From positions 1,178,001-1,242,000 of the forward strand of contig NZ_CP035130.1 in the NCBI RefSeq assembly GCF_004101785.1: a DNA stretch of 64,000 bases, written 5' to 3'. The translations under genes and the position numbers were made by a program. Positions within the stretch are counted from its first letter, which is position 1, and every line of letters begins with the position of its first letter. This document shows positions 37,518-46,695 of this stretch, in pieces. Origin of the DNA: Gudongella oleilytica (GTDB lineage: Bacteria; Bacillota; Clostridia; Tissierellales; Tissierellaceae). The notes under the pieces are model-generated. The model had not been told where the DNA came from and made no database searches. It saw only the letters and a program-made list of their open reading frames with translations.

Positions 37518-39746
37518 ATGAGGAAAAACGCTAAGCCCATAGACAATAACATAAAATCAAAAAAAGCAACAGTTGATAAATTAGGATTGGACATTATAGG
37601 TATACTCGTCATAGGAGTAGGAGTTGTCATGCTGTTTAGTCTGTTCAGCTTGAAAATGGGTATTATTGGGGAGATAATAAATGGCACTACATTTTCGTTG
37701 ATGGGTTTTGGGGGATATTTTTTTCCTCTATTTATAATTGGATCTGGAATAATACTGTTGATGGAAAGATTTGACAGGATCCAGCTTAGGATACTTGTAG
37801 CATTGATAATTATATTCTTAAGCTTCCTTATAGTTCTCGATGGAATAAACATGGACTCTTCAAGCCTTATTGACAGGATAAAATCAGGGCTGGAATTGTC
37901 CCGCGCCAATAGAGGAGGAGGAGTTTTAGGAAGCTTCTTCGGATTCTTTTTCTACAAACTCTTTGGTTCTGTCGGTACTTATGTAGTACTGGCTTTTTCG
38001 ATAACAGCCAGCTTGTTGATAATTACAAATCTCACGGTAAAGGAAGTATTGGGAAAGGCCAGAAGCATAAAGGTAATAAAGCCTGTTGAGCAAGTCAAGG
38101 AGACTGCAGCAAAAAAACAGGCTCCTGTAAATCCGGACCGATTTCTGGAAGAAAAAACTGAGGTAATAAGAATCAGTGATTACACTAAAAACCAACAACA
38201 CCCAGATGGTATTGAGAAAGAAAAGAAAGAATCACTACCTAAAATACCAAAGGACCAACTAGTTAAGGAAGCTCAGACTATAGACTCGGAAATAAAGGAA
38301 AAACAAGAAAAAGTCGTAAAAATTTATTACAAGACTCCACCCATTAGCTTGCTTCAATCCCCAGCCCCCAAGGCAGAAGGGAACAATAGGAAAGACATCC
38401 TGAATAATGCGAGAATAATAGAAGAAACGATGAGAAACTTCGGCATAGAGGCTAAAGTATCACACATAAACGTAGGACCTACAATTACATGCTACGAGCT
38501 TTCTCCTGCCCCTGGGATCAAACTAAGCAGGATCGTATCACTGTCAGACAATATTTCGCTGAGCCTTGCTTCATCGGATATCAGGATAGAGGCGCCAATT
38601 CCAGGCAAGGCAGCAGTAGGTATCGAGGTACCAAATAAGACAAAGGATATGGTATTATTCAAAGAATTGATCCAATCTAAAGAGTTTGCCGATTCAAAGT
38701 CAGACATCCCTCTTGTCCTTGGGAAAGATATCACTGGAAATGTCGTAATTTCGACCATTGATAAAATGCCTCATCTTTTAATTGCTGGTGCCACCGGATC
38801 CGGAAAGAGCGTTTGTATAAATACAATAATTATGGGGCTACTCTATAAAAGCTCGCCTGAAGATCTGAAAATGCTTTTGATTGACCCGAAGGTAGTAGAG
38901 TTGAGTGTATATAACGGTATCCCGCATTTGCTCATCCCGGTTGTAACTGATGCTAAGAAATCGGCTTTTGCACTCAACTGGGCAGTTGGTGAGATGGAGA
39001 GGCGTTACAAGCTCTTTGCAAAGAGTAATGTCCGAGACATACAATCATATAATGAAAAGCATTCAACCGATGGGGATAAGTTGCCTAAGATACTGATAAT
39101 AATTGATGAGTTAGCTGACCTTATGATGGTTGCGGCACAGGAGATAGAGGATTATATTGCCCGCCTTGCCCAAATGGCAAGAGCTGCTGGTATGTATCTT
39201 ATCGTGGCTACTCAAAGACCATCAGTGGATGTCATTACTGGGACGATAAAAGCTAATATACCTTCCAGAATCAGTTTTGCAGTATCTTCGCAGGTTGATT
39301 CCAGAACTATCCTGGATATGGCTGGTGCAGAGAAGCTTCTTGGTCAGGGAGATATGCTGTTTTATCCATCGAGCTATTCCAAGCCTGTAAGGCTCCAAGG
39401 TGCATTTATATCCAACAACGAGGTTGAAAAGGTAGTTGAATACCTGCAGGAGCAAAATATGCCCAATTATGATGAGAACATACTGGATGTAGTTCAGAAT
39501 ACAAAACAGGTAAGCTATGATGAAGGAGATGATCTTCTGCCTGAAGCTATTAAGCTTGTTGTTGCAGAGGGAGTAGCATCGATATCGCTTTTACAGCGAA
39601 AGCTAAAGATTGGATACGCCCGAGCTGCAAGACTTATTGATGATATGGAGGAAAGAGGGGTCGTTGGAGGCTACGAAGGTAGCAAACCAAGAAAAGTATT
39701 AATAACTGAAACAGAACTTGAAGAATGGGAGACTGCAGATGAGTAG
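37518..39746 (+). CDS. ftsK: DNA translocase FtsK/SpoIIIE
   Basis: Septal DNA pump that clears chromosomes at division. 742 residues from ATG 37518: four or so membrane helices in the first 180 residues, a charged linker to about 280, the motor with IAGATGSGKSVCINTI (Walker A, about 422) and LIIIDELADLMM (Walker B), and a C-terminal winged-helix gamma domain from about 680. The frame is open upstream to 37440, and no SD stands at normal distance from ATG 37518; ATT 37503 in frame after AAAGAGG is another possibility. The IS110 element just upstream may have removed the original leader. Confidence 0.92.
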   Translation: MRKNAKPIDNNIKSKKATVDKLGLDIIGILVIGVGVVMLFSLFSLKMGIIGEIINGTTFSLMGFGGYFFPLFIIGSGIILLMERFDRIQLRILVALIIIFLSFLIVLDGINMDSSSLIDRIKSGLELSRANRGGGVLGSFFGFFFYKLFGSVGTYVVLAFSITASLLIITNLTVKEVLGKARSIKVIKPVEQVKETAAKKQAPVNPDRFLEEKTEVIRISDYTKNQQHPDGIEKEKKESLPKIPKDQLVKEAQTIDSEIKEKQEKVVKIYYKTPPISLLQSPAPKAEGNNRKDILNNARIIEETMRNFGIEAKVSHINVGPTITCYELSPAPGIKLSRIVSLSDNISLSLASSDIRIEAPIPGKAAVGIEVPNKTKDMVLFKELIQSKEFADSKSDIPLVLGKDITGNVVISTIDKMPHLLIAGATGSGKSVCINTIIMGLLYKSSPEDLKMLLIDPKVVELSVYNGIPHLLIPVVTDAKKSAFALNWAVGEMERRYKLFAKSNVRDIQSYNEKHSTDGDKLPKILIIIDELADLMMVAAQEIEDYIARLAQMARAAGMYLIVATQRPSVDVITGTIKANIPSRISFAVSSQVDSRTILDMAGAEKLLGQGDMLFYPSSYSKPVRLQGAFISNNEVEKVVEYLQEQNMPNYDENILDVVQNTKQVSYDEGDDLLPEAIKLVVAEGVASISLLQRKLKIGYARAARLIDDMEERGVVGGYEGSKPRKVLITETELEEWETADE

Positions 39747-41073
39747 AAAGAAAGTAAACATAGTGACATTGGGGTGCTCAAAGAATGAGGTTGATTCTGA
39801 GCTTATGCAGGGAATACTTGATAAAAGAAGCTTTGAATATGTAAATGAACCCGAAGAAGCTAATATTATTATTGTGAACACCTGCGGATTCATTGAGGCA
39901 GCTAAAGAAGAATCAATAGATACCATTTTATCTATGGCACAATATAAAGTCGGAGGCAATTGTGAAGGACTGATCCTGGCAGGATGCATGGCTCAACGCT
40001 ATTCTAAGGAGCTTTTAGAGGAGTTGCCTGAGGTAGATGCAGTTATTGGAACCGGGAATATTAAATATCTAAATGCAGTACTGGAAGGAATAAACAAGGG
40101 TGAAAGAATAATTTCAACAGATAATATTAACTCAGAATATCTCGAGAGAATTGATAGGGAAGTAACAAGCCCTGTGGCATATGTTAGGATATCAGAAGGC
40201 TGTGACAACCTCTGCACATACTGCATAATACCACAGATTAGAGGAAGACACAGGAGCAGAAGGATTGAAGACATAGTTGAGGAGGCCTCTGATCTAGCAG
40301 AAAAAGGCGTGCGGGAGATAATACTCATTGCACAGAATACATCAGATTATGGAATAGATCTTTATGATGAGTATAAATTGGGATATCTTCTGGACAGACT
40401 GAATTCTGTTGAGGGTGTTGAACTCATCAGACTACTCTATGTTTATCCGGATAACATAAACGACGAACTTATTGATAGCATAAAAAGAAATAAAAAGGTA
40501 GCCAAATACCTTGATATACCTCTTCAACATGCAAGTGACAGAATACTTAAGCTTATGAATAGAAGGACTACGAGAATGGAAATCACTGATACAATAACAA
40601 AACTTAGAAGCAAATTGCCGGGTTTAATTCTCAGGACAACCTTTATCGTCGGATTCCCGGGGGAAACTGAGGAAGATTTCAATGAGCTATGTAATTTTGT
40701 GGAAGAAGTTAGATTTGATAAACTTGGTGTCTTTGCTTACTCACGTGAAGAGAGTACACCTGCATTCTCCTTACCTAACCAAATCGATGATGCAATAAAG
40801 GAGCAACGCAGAGAGAGGATCATGGAACTTCAAATGAAAATTTCTGAAGAGCTTATGAGTAACAAAGTAGGAAATTTTTATGATGTTATGATCGAAGAGT
40901 TTGCTGAAGAGGGACTTTATGTTGGAAGAAGCTATATGGATAGCCCTGAAATAGATGGAGTATTTTATGTAAAGAGCAATAGAGAGCTGGAGTTGGGGGA
41001 AATAGTTAAGGCTCAGGCAGTTGAGTTCTTGGAATATGATTTGATTGGGGAGCTTAGAGATGAATCTTGCTAA
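39739..41073 (+). CDS. rimO: Ribosomal protein S12 methylthiotransferase RimO
   Basis: Radical-SAM enzyme that methylthiolates Asp of S12. 444 residues: N-terminal UPF0004 domain with the cluster cysteines (LGCSKNEVDSE, NTCGF, AGCMAQR), radical-SAM CxxxCxxC in SEGCDNLCTYCIIPQIRGR (about 148), and a C-terminal TRAM domain. RimO, not MiaB, because of GCSKNEVDSE and overall layout; a separate MiaB is in this window. ATG 39739 overlaps the ftsK stop by 8 bases. Confidence 0.94.
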   Translation: MSRKKVNIVTLGCSKNEVDSELMQGILDKRSFEYVNEPEEANIIIVNTCGFIEAAKEESIDTILSMAQYKVGGNCEGLILAGCMAQRYSKELLEELPEVDAVIGTGNIKYLNAVLEGINKGERIISTDNINSEYLERIDREVTSPVAYVRISEGCDNLCTYCIIPQIRGRHRSRRIEDIVEEASDLAEKGVREIILIAQNTSDYGIDLYDEYKLGYLLDRLNSVEGVELIRLLYVYPDNINDELIDSIKRNKKVAKYLDIPLQHASDRILKLMNRRTTRMEITDTITKLRSKLPGLILRTTFIVGFPGETEEDFNELCNFVEEVRFDKLGVFAYSREESTPAFSLPNQIDDAIKEQRRERIMELQMKISEELMSNKVGNFYDVMIEEFAEEGLYVGRSYMDSPEIDGVFYVKSNRELELGEIVKAQAVEFLEYDLIGELRDESC

Positions 41074-41605
41074 TAAGATCACCCTCTTAAGGGTTTTGAT
41101 GGTACCTGTATTTGTTGTCGTATTTTATCTTGATATACCCTTCAGCAATTATCTGGCAGCATCAATATTTATAATAGCTTCATTTACAGATGCTCTTGAT
41201 GGCCACATTGCAAGGTCCAGAAACCTCATCACGAATTTTGGTAAGTTTGCAGATCCTCTTGCAGATAAGGTATTGGCTGCGGCTGCCCTTATAGTACTCG
41301 TAAGTGCTGGTAAGGTTCCAGCCTGGGTAGTGATTATAATAATTGCCAGAGAGTTTGCAATAAGCGGATTCAGAATAATTGCAGCCTCTGAGGGCATTAC
41401 CATAGCAGCAAGCAAGTGGGGAAAGGCTAAAACCATATCTCAACTCACAGCAATAATTCTGTTGCTGTTAAATAACTTTCCATTTAGCTATCTCGGTATT
41501 CCGATGGATGTTTTTATGCTCTATCTTGCACTCGTATTGACTATAATATCTGGTGCCGACTATATTATTAAGAATTATCATATTCTCAGTTCAGGAGACA
41601 GGTAG
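41060..41605 (+). CDS. pgsA: CDP-diacylglycerol-glycerol-3-phosphate 3-phosphatidyltransferase
   Basis: Makes phosphatidylglycerophosphate from CDP-DAG (the product of CdsA) and glycerol-3-phosphate. 181 residues, about 5 membrane helices, with the CDP-alcohol phosphotransferase motif DGHIAR then G, D and D in FGKFADPLADK. ATG 41060 follows GGGGAGCTTAGAG and overlaps the rimO end by 14 bases. rimO-pgsA-cinA-recA is a common Firmicutes order. Confidence 0.95.
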   Translation: MNLANKITLLRVLMVPVFVVVFYLDIPFSNYLAASIFIIASFTDALDGHIARSRNLITNFGKFADPLADKVLAAAALIVLVSAGKVPAWVVIIIIAREFAISGFRIIAASEGITIAASKWGKAKTISQLTAIILLLLNNFPFSYLGIPMDVFMLYLALVLTIISGADYIIKNYHILSSGDR

Positions 41606-41615
41606 GTGGAAAAGA

Positions 41616-42860
41616 ATGATTACAGAGATAATCGCTGTGGGGACTGAAATCACGCTGGGAAGTATAGTAAACACCAATGTAGTCTATCTTTCAAAACGTC
41701 TTTCAGAGATGGGCTTGGAGGTTTGCTATCATACATCAGTTGACGATGACCCAGTGAGGCTGTCCAGTGTTTTTTCGATTGCGGTCGACAGATCAGATTT
41801 AATAATTCTAACCGGGGGGCTTGGACCAACTGAGGATGACTTAACTAAAGAGACTATTGCCCGGGTATTAGGTCGTAGCATGATTTCTGATATCTCTGTC
41901 GAGGAGCAGATTAAGAATATTTTTACTTACTCCAACAGACCAATGCCATCGAACAATCTGAAACAAGCCAGGAAGCCTGAGGGAACAGAATTCATACCTA
42001 ATCTTAAGGGTACCGCACCTGGCATATTTATAAAGCATGAAGGAAAACTTATAGTACTTCTTCCTGGTCCACCTCGTGAAATGATTCCCATGTTTGAGGG
42101 CTTTGTAACAGAATTGATTAAAGACGACCTTCATATTTCAATACGCTCCATAAACACTATAGGCATAGGGGAGTCAGCTCTGGAAGAGATCCTTAGAGAA
42201 ATGGATATCAATATTCCTGACTTTACTGTTAATACTTATGCAAGTCTGGGTACAGTCGAAATAAAGATCGTAGGAAAGGGATATGATAAGGAACTACTGG
42301 AACGAAATTCGAAAATCCTGATAGAAAGACTGTCGGAAAGGCTTGGAGACAGTATCTATGGATTTGACAATATAACAATCGAAGAGGCTGTACTAAATAG
42401 GCTTGAAGATAAGAATCTCAACCTGGCAGTTGCAGAATCAGTTACTGGAGGTGAAATTACAAGGCGTATTACCAAAATCCCAGGAGCCTCAAGACATTTT
42501 ATATCCGGCATAATTGCATACTCTGAAGCGTCTAAGGTAAGAGATCTTAATGTAAGTGAAGATACGCTCGAAAAATACGGCGCTGTGAGTTCGGAAACTG
42601 CAGTCGAAATGGCTAAAGGTCTTTTGAATCGTAAAGATGTTGACATTGCAATATCTACCACAGGCTTTGCCGGGCCTTCCACAGGCGAAGGAAAACCGAT
42701 AGGACTAGTATATATATGTGTAGCGGACAAGACAAGAGTGGAGATTTTTGAAAGGATCTTTACAGGTGACAGACAAGCTATACAGGAAAAAGCTGCAAGT
42801 CTTGCACTGGCTAATCTGCACAAATTTTTGAATAATCCGTTGACTAGATGTCGTCAATAG
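41616..42860 (+). CDS. cinA: CinA: competence/damage-inducible protein, NMN deamidase-type
   Basis: 414 residues: N-terminal MoCF-like domain ([26 protein letters not shown]) and C-terminal CinA amidohydrolase domain ([31 protein letters not shown]). In other bacteria the C-terminal part deamidates NMN to nicotinate mononucleotide, and the gene is expressed with recA in competence. ATG 41616 follows GGTAGGTGGAAAAGA; upstream in-frame codons lie inside pgsA. recA follows. Confidence 0.94.
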   Translation: MITEIIAVGTEITLGSIVNTNVVYLSKRLSEMGLEVCYHTSVDDDPVRLSSVFSIAVDRSDLIILTGGLGPTEDDLTKETIARVLGRSMISDISVEEQIKNIFTYSNRPMPSNNLKQARKPEGTEFIPNLKGTAPGIFIKHEGKLIVLLPGPPREMIPMFEGFVTELIKDDLHISIRSINTIGIGESALEEILREMDINIPDFTVNTYASLGTVEIKIVGKGYDKELLERNSKILIERLSERLGDSIYGFDNITIEEAVLNRLEDKNLNLAVAESVTGGEITRRITKIPGASRHFISGIIAYSEASKVRDLNVSEDTLEKYGAVSSETAVEMAKGLLNRKDVDIAISTTGFAGPSTGEGKPIGLVYICVADKTRVEIFERIFTGDRQAIQEKAASLALANLHKFLNNPLTRCRQ

Positions 42861-42868
42861 TGTAACAT
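42840..42868 (+). promoter_or_regulatory. Probable recA promoter
   Basis: TTGACT (42840-42845), 17-base spacer, TAACAT (42863-42868), overlapping the cinA stop. The predicted start point falls just before the LexA box. Confidence 0.45.
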
Positions 42869-42876
42869 TAATATAT

Positions 42877-42890
42877 AGAACTAATGTTCG
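42877..42890 (+). promoter_or_regulatory. LexA (SOS) box of recA
   Basis: AGAACTAATGTTCG, matching the Gram-positive LexA operator CGAAC-N4-GTTCG at 9 of the 10 half-site bases. Together with the boxes near lexA it supports SOS induction of recA. Confidence 0.8.
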
Positions 42891-42909
42891 AGACACAGAA
42901 AGGGGTGAA

Positions 42910-42924
42910 TCCAGTTTAACTGGA
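42910..42924 (+). promoter_or_regulatory. Hairpin between recA SD and start codon
   Basis: TCCAGTTTAACTGGA is a perfect 7-bp inverted repeat around one T. The only good SD, GAAAGGGGTGA (42898-42908), is 22 bases from ATG 42931; folding this 15-base stem out leaves about 7 bases, an ideal spacing. Confidence 0.55.
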
Positions 42925-42930
42925 ATTATT

Positions 42931-43956
42931 ATGACAGACATCAATGAAAGAAAGAAAGCTCTTGACCTGGCATTAAGCCAAATCGAAAAGCAATTTGGAA
43001 AAGGCTCGATAATGAAGCTTGGAGAAGGCGCTCAAATGAACATGGAGTACATATCCACAGGATCTCTTGATCTGGATATTGCACTGGGAATTGGCGGTGT
43101 ACCAAGAGGCAGGATAATCGAAATATATGGGCCTGAATCATCTGGTAAGACTACCATAGCCCTGCATGTTATTGCCGAGGCTCAAAAAAATGGCGGGATA
43201 GCAGCTTTCATAGACGCTGAGCATGCTCTTGACCCTGGATATTCTAAAAAACTGGGAGTCGACATCGAGAATCTTGTCATCTCACAACCAGATACCGGGG
43301 AGCAGGCGCTTGAGATAACAGAAGCACTAGTCAGGAGCAGTGCAGTGGATGTCATTGTCATAGACTCTGTGGCAGCTCTTGTTCCGAGGGCAGAGATTGA
43401 AGGTGAAATGGGAGATTCGCACGTCGGACTTCAGGCAAGGCTAATGTCACAAGCCCTTAGAAAGCTTGCCGGAGCTATTAGTAAGTCCAATACTACTTGT
43501 ATTTTCATCAATCAGCTTAGAGAAAAGGTTGGGGTAATGTTTGGGAATCCAGAGACGACCTCAGGAGGAAGAGCACTAAAATTCTATGCCAGTGTTCGTC
43601 TTGATGTCAGAAGGATCGACTCTATTAAACAAGGCGATGAAGTCGTAGGTAACAGAACACGGGTAAAGGTTGTAAAAAACAAGGTAGCACCCCCATTTAA
43701 ACAAGCGGAATTCGACATAATGTATGGTCAGGGTATTTCCAGAGAAGGAAGTCTTCTAGATACTGGAGTTATGGCTGGAATCATTCAAAAATCAGGGTCA
43801 TGGTATAGCTATAATGACGAAAAGTTAGGCCAGGGTCGCGAGAATGCAAAGGATTTCATTCGAGAGAATCCCAAGCTATATCAGGAAATTGATAAATTGG
43901 TAAGACAAAAGTTTGGACTTATCAAAGATATTGATGACTCAACCACTAAAGAATAG
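42931..43956 (+). CDS. recA: Recombinase RecA
   Basis: Strand-exchange ATPase and LexA coprotease. 341 residues: Walker [10 protein letters not shown] (about 67-75), the MAW-type [21 protein letters not shown]1/L2 DNA-binding loops (L2 with [14 protein letters not shown]) and a short acidic C-terminus. ATG 42931 gives the usual family start. An SOS box and a spacer hairpin precede it. It is followed by a terminator and then by a split nuclease-ATPase operon instead of recX. Confidence 0.98.
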   Translation: MTDINERKKALDLALSQIEKQFGKGSIMKLGEGAQMNMEYISTGSLDLDIALGIGGVPRGRIIEIYGPESSGKTTIALHVIAEAQKNGGIAAFIDAEHALDPGYSKKLGVDIENLVISQPDTGEQALEITEALVRSSAVDVIVIDSVAALVPRAEIEGEMGDSHVGLQARLMSQALRKLAGAISKSNTTCIFINQLREKVGVMFGNPETTSGGRALKFYASVRLDVRRIDSIKQGDEVVGNRTRVKVVKNKVAPPFKQAEFDIMYGQGISREGSLLDTGVMAGIIQKSGSWYSYNDEKLGQGRENAKDFIRENPKLYQEIDKLVRQKFGLIKDIDDSTTKE

Positions 43957-43963
43957 ATGAAAC

Positions 43964-43988
43964 AAACCTCCTTTAACGGGAGGTTTTA
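43964..43988 (+). terminator. Terminator of recA
   Basis: AAACCTCC (43964-43971), 7-base loop, GGAGGTTT (43979-43986), then TATG. The short T-run makes it likely that some transcription continues into the next operon. Confidence 0.65.
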
Positions 43989-44003
43989 TGTTAGGAGATT
44001 GCT

Positions 44004-44975
44004 ATGAGATTTATATACTTCACAGATACACATATTAGAGGATCAAATCCTAAGAACAGGACCGATGACTTTATCAGAACTCTTGAAGTTAAATTTTCTG
44101 AAATCGCAGGATTGGTCAAAGAGAAGGATATCGACTACGTGATCCATGGTGGTGATCTATTTGATAGACCTGACATATCTATTTCGGTAGTAACAAGGTT
44201 TGCCGGGATACTAAAGCTAATTGAGAAGCCAATTTTTATTGTCAGTGGAAATCACGATATATTCGGTCATAACCCTGATACCCTTGACAGAACTATGCTT
44301 GGGCTGCTAAGGAGCTTTGATTTTTTGCAGGTACTGGAAAAGGATTCGCCAATACTTGTAGAAAAGAATGGAGTTACCGTCCAGCTTTCCGGGGTTCCCT
44401 ATTCTTATGATATTGACTCTGATCCAAATTCATATATTCTTAAAAATATTGCGGATCAAGCTGACTACTCCATCAATGTTGTTCATGGAATGCTGCTGGA
44501 CAAACCATTTATTAAAGGCATACCCTATACGCTTGTAGATGATATAATTGAAACCAAGGCTGATATTACACTATCAGGACACTACCATGCAGGGTATAAA
44601 ACCATAATTCGAGACGGGAAGTATTTCATTAATCCTGGAAGTCTTGTCAGAGTTACTAATAGCCTGAAGGAAATTGAAAGAATGCCCAAAGTCATATTGA
44701 TTGAGCTTAGCAGATCATCAATCGAAATCGAAGAATTGTATCTTGAATCAGCTAAGCCGGGCGCTGAGGTATTGGACAGGACAGTGCTTGAAAACGGAGT
44801 GTTCAGAAGTGAGCGAATAATCGAGTTCAAGCAATCTATTGATGCGGCTTTGGAGTTCGAAAAGCTTGATATTAACGACCTCATTACTGAGGTAGCCTTT
44901 GCAGAAAATGTCCCTAAGAGAATTCGCGAAGAAGCTCTTAAAAGACTGGTTGCAGTTCAAATGAAGAGCCTATAG
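44004..44975 (+). CDS. SbcD/Mre11-like metallophosphoesterase
   Basis: Calcineurin-like nuclease subunit. 323 residues with all five Mre11 metal motifs: FTDTHIRG (DxH), HGGDLFDRPD (GDxxD), VSGNHDIFG (GNHD), NVVHGM (H) and LSGHYHAGYK (GHxH); a C-terminal domain of about 90 residues follows the catalytic part. By analogy it cleaves DNA ends or hairpins with its ATPase partner. ATG 44004 follows TTAGGAGATTGCT. First of four tightly spaced genes (gaps 12, 1 and 9 bases) directly after recA. Phage-type or YhaO-type nuclease relatives are alternatives. Confidence 0.88.
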   Translation: MRFIYFTDTHIRGSNPKNRTDDFIRTLEVKFSEIAGLVKEKDIDYVIHGGDLFDRPDISISVVTRFAGILKLIEKPIFIVSGNHDIFGHNPDTLDRTMLGLLRSFDFLQVLEKDSPILVEKNGVTVQLSGVPYSYDIDSDPNSYILKNIADQADYSINVVHGMLLDKPFIKGIPYTLVDDIIETKADITLSGHYHAGYKTIIRDGKYFINPGSLVRVTNSLKEIERMPKVILIELSRSSIEIEELYLESAKPGAEVLDRTVLENGVFRSERIIEFKQSIDAALEFEKLDINDLITEVAFAENVPKRIREEALKRLVAVQMKSL

Positions 44976-44987
44976 GCAGGTGATAAG

Positions 44988-46439
44988 ATGAAATATATCT
45001 CTAAAATAATAATTGAAAATTTTCAATCTCATAGTCTATCGGTATTTACCTTAGGACAAGGGCTTAATGTCATAGTTGGCCCTTCGGATTCCGGTAAATC
45101 TGCTGTTATCAGAGCCTTGAAGTGGGCCCTTTATAATGAGCCAGCCGGTGATTTTTTTATCAGAGAAGGTGAAAAGGAGTGCAGTGTAACTATAGAATTC
45201 AACGATGGTACGACTTTGAAGAGGTACAGAAGCAGGAGTAAGAATGGTTATGTACTTTTGAATCCGGATGATGAGGAAATGAGATTTGAAGGAATTGGAT
45301 CTGGTGTACCGCAGGAGATCGTCGATGCAACCGGTATAACTAAAATAATCCTTGATCAGGATTCCAGCTCGGCTATCAACCTGGGAGAACAGCTTGAGGG
45401 TCCTTTTCTATTGACAGAGAAACCTTCCACGCGGGCTAATGCAATTGGCAGGTTAGTTGGAGTAAATCTTCTGGACGATGCACTGAGAGACGTCCTAAGG
45501 GACATTAGAAGCATCAGCCTTCGAAAAAAGGAAACCGAAGATGCATTGGTCAAGTTGAATGAGGAGATCAAGGAATTTGAATATCTTGATGAATTAAGAA
45601 ATAGGAGTATGATAAGCTCTGCTCTGATAAACGAAGCTGAGAATTTACTGGAAGTAAAAACCAGGCTTGAGTTTTACTTTAAGTCGTTGAATGATATATC
45701 AATCGAGAAGAATCACCAGTTAGATGCACTCATCAAGCTAAGTGACATTGACAATGCAAAGCAAAATATCGAGGATACAGCCAACCTGGTTTTTAAGTAT
45801 GAAGTGTTAAAAAGTAAGTCTAATAACTTCAAGCAGCTTCTTGAAGAAAGAAGCTCATGGATTAAAGCATCAAGTCAGCTCGATCACATTGAGGATATCC
45901 AAAAAATCGAGTCTGAAACGTCTTCTTTGACATCCAGATTGGCAGCTCTGACCAAATTCTACTTCGAATATAAGAATGTCTTGACTGAAAAAAAGGGACT
46001 TACTGACCGGCTGAATATTCTTAGATCAGCAGATGAGACAGAACAGGATGTTGGAATTCTTGAAGGAGATCTATCCAGATATAACAGACTCATAGATTTA
46101 TCAAATAAATACAATGAGGCAATGAAGGGTATAGCAAAAGGCAATGATTACTTGGGTAAGCTTGAAAGCTTCCTAAACAATGAAGATATGATTAATCAAT
46201 GCAATACACTTTCAGAGAGGCAACTAATGATCAAGTCTATCAAGAGCAGATACGATGATAATAAACGGAATATCAACAGCACATTGAACGAATTGAAAAT
46301 CAACGATGAAAGGCACAGAATGCTATTAGAAAGATATGGGAATCTGCTTATAGAGATTGGAAAGTGCCCTTATTGTTTAAGCGATATTAGTGAAGACACA
46401 GTAGAACACCTAATTAAAAACCATCTGGGAGGTCAATGA
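44988..46439 (+). CDS. Rad50/SbcC-like ATPase, N-terminal lobe with coiled coil and C-terminal zinc motif
   Basis: 483 residues, holding only the first half of an SMC/Rad50 ATPase. The start KYISKIIIENFQSHS is the beta-strand lead-in, Walker A is GPSDSGKS (31-38), and ILDQDSSSAINLGEQL (about 120) is the Q-loop-region match. From about 175 to 450 the sequence is long charged helices, likely coiled coil. It ends with CPYC (460-463) and H474, H479: a CX2CX10HX4H pattern only 20 residues from the end. No ABC signature or Walker B is present; these are on a separate gene downstream. ATG 44988 follows CAGGTGATAAG. Function in DNA-end repair is inferred. Confidence 0.85.
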   Translation: MKYISKIIIENFQSHSLSVFTLGQGLNVIVGPSDSGKSAVIRALKWALYNEPAGDFFIREGEKECSVTIEFNDGTTLKRYRSRSKNGYVLLNPDDEEMRFEGIGSGVPQEIVDATGITKIILDQDSSSAINLGEQLEGPFLLTEKPSTRANAIGRLVGVNLLDDALRDVLRDIRSISLRKKETEDALVKLNEEIKEFEYLDELRNRSMISSALINEAENLLEVKTRLEFYFKSLNDISIEKNHQLDALIKLSDIDNAKQNIEDTANLVFKYEVLKSKSNNFKQLLEERSSWIKASSQLDHIEDIQKIESETSSLTSRLAALTKFYFEYKNVLTEKKGLTDRLNILRSADETEQDVGILEGDLSRYNRLIDLSNKYNEAMKGIAKGNDYLGKLESFLNNEDMINQCNTLSERQLMIKSIKSRYDDNKRNINSTLNELKINDERHRMLLERYGNLLIEIGKCPYCLSDISEDTVEHLIKNHLGGQ

Positions 46440-46440
46440 T

Positions 46441-46686
46441 ATGGACTATGAAAAGGAGTTAAACACTTTAAAGGAAAGTCTTGAAAAGGCGAAAACTTTG
46501 AAGTATAAAGCAGAAGCAAGGCTCGAGCAGTTAAAGAATCAGGAGGATCAGATAATTAGAGAGTTAAAAACACTGGGAGTTGAACCAGCTGATCTTGATA
46601 AAGAAATAGAATCACTTAGGGTTAGGATTGAAGAGCTATTAAAGAAAGCGAATGAAATGCTCCCTAATGATTTACTAAATAAATAG
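46441..46686 (+). CDS. Small coiled-coil protein in the split Rad50-like operon
   Basis: 81 residues, nearly all heptad-like charged helix: a first helix rich in Lys/Glu/Leu to about 45, a break at LGVEPADLD, then a second helix. No known domain recognised. ATG 46441 follows GGAGGTCAATGAT, one base after the previous stop, and the next gene follows after 9 bases, so it is clearly part of the operon. It could bridge the separated coils of the two ATPase halves; that is inference. Confidence 0.7.
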   Translation: MDYEKELNTLKESLEKAKTLKYKAEARLEQLKNQEDQIIRELKTLGVEPADLDKEIESLRVRIEELLKKANEMLPNDLLNK

Positions 46687-46695
46687 GTGATTAAA

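Noticed and set aside
37358-37909. Minus-strand open frame over the ftsK start
   Set aside because: Composition of a complement of membrane helices; no SD and no family motif.
45012-45027. 16-bp palindrome ATTGAAAATTTTCAAT, resembling a CodY box
   Set aside because: It lies inside codons 9-14 of the ATPase gene and is explained by the amino-acid sequence; no promoter nearby.
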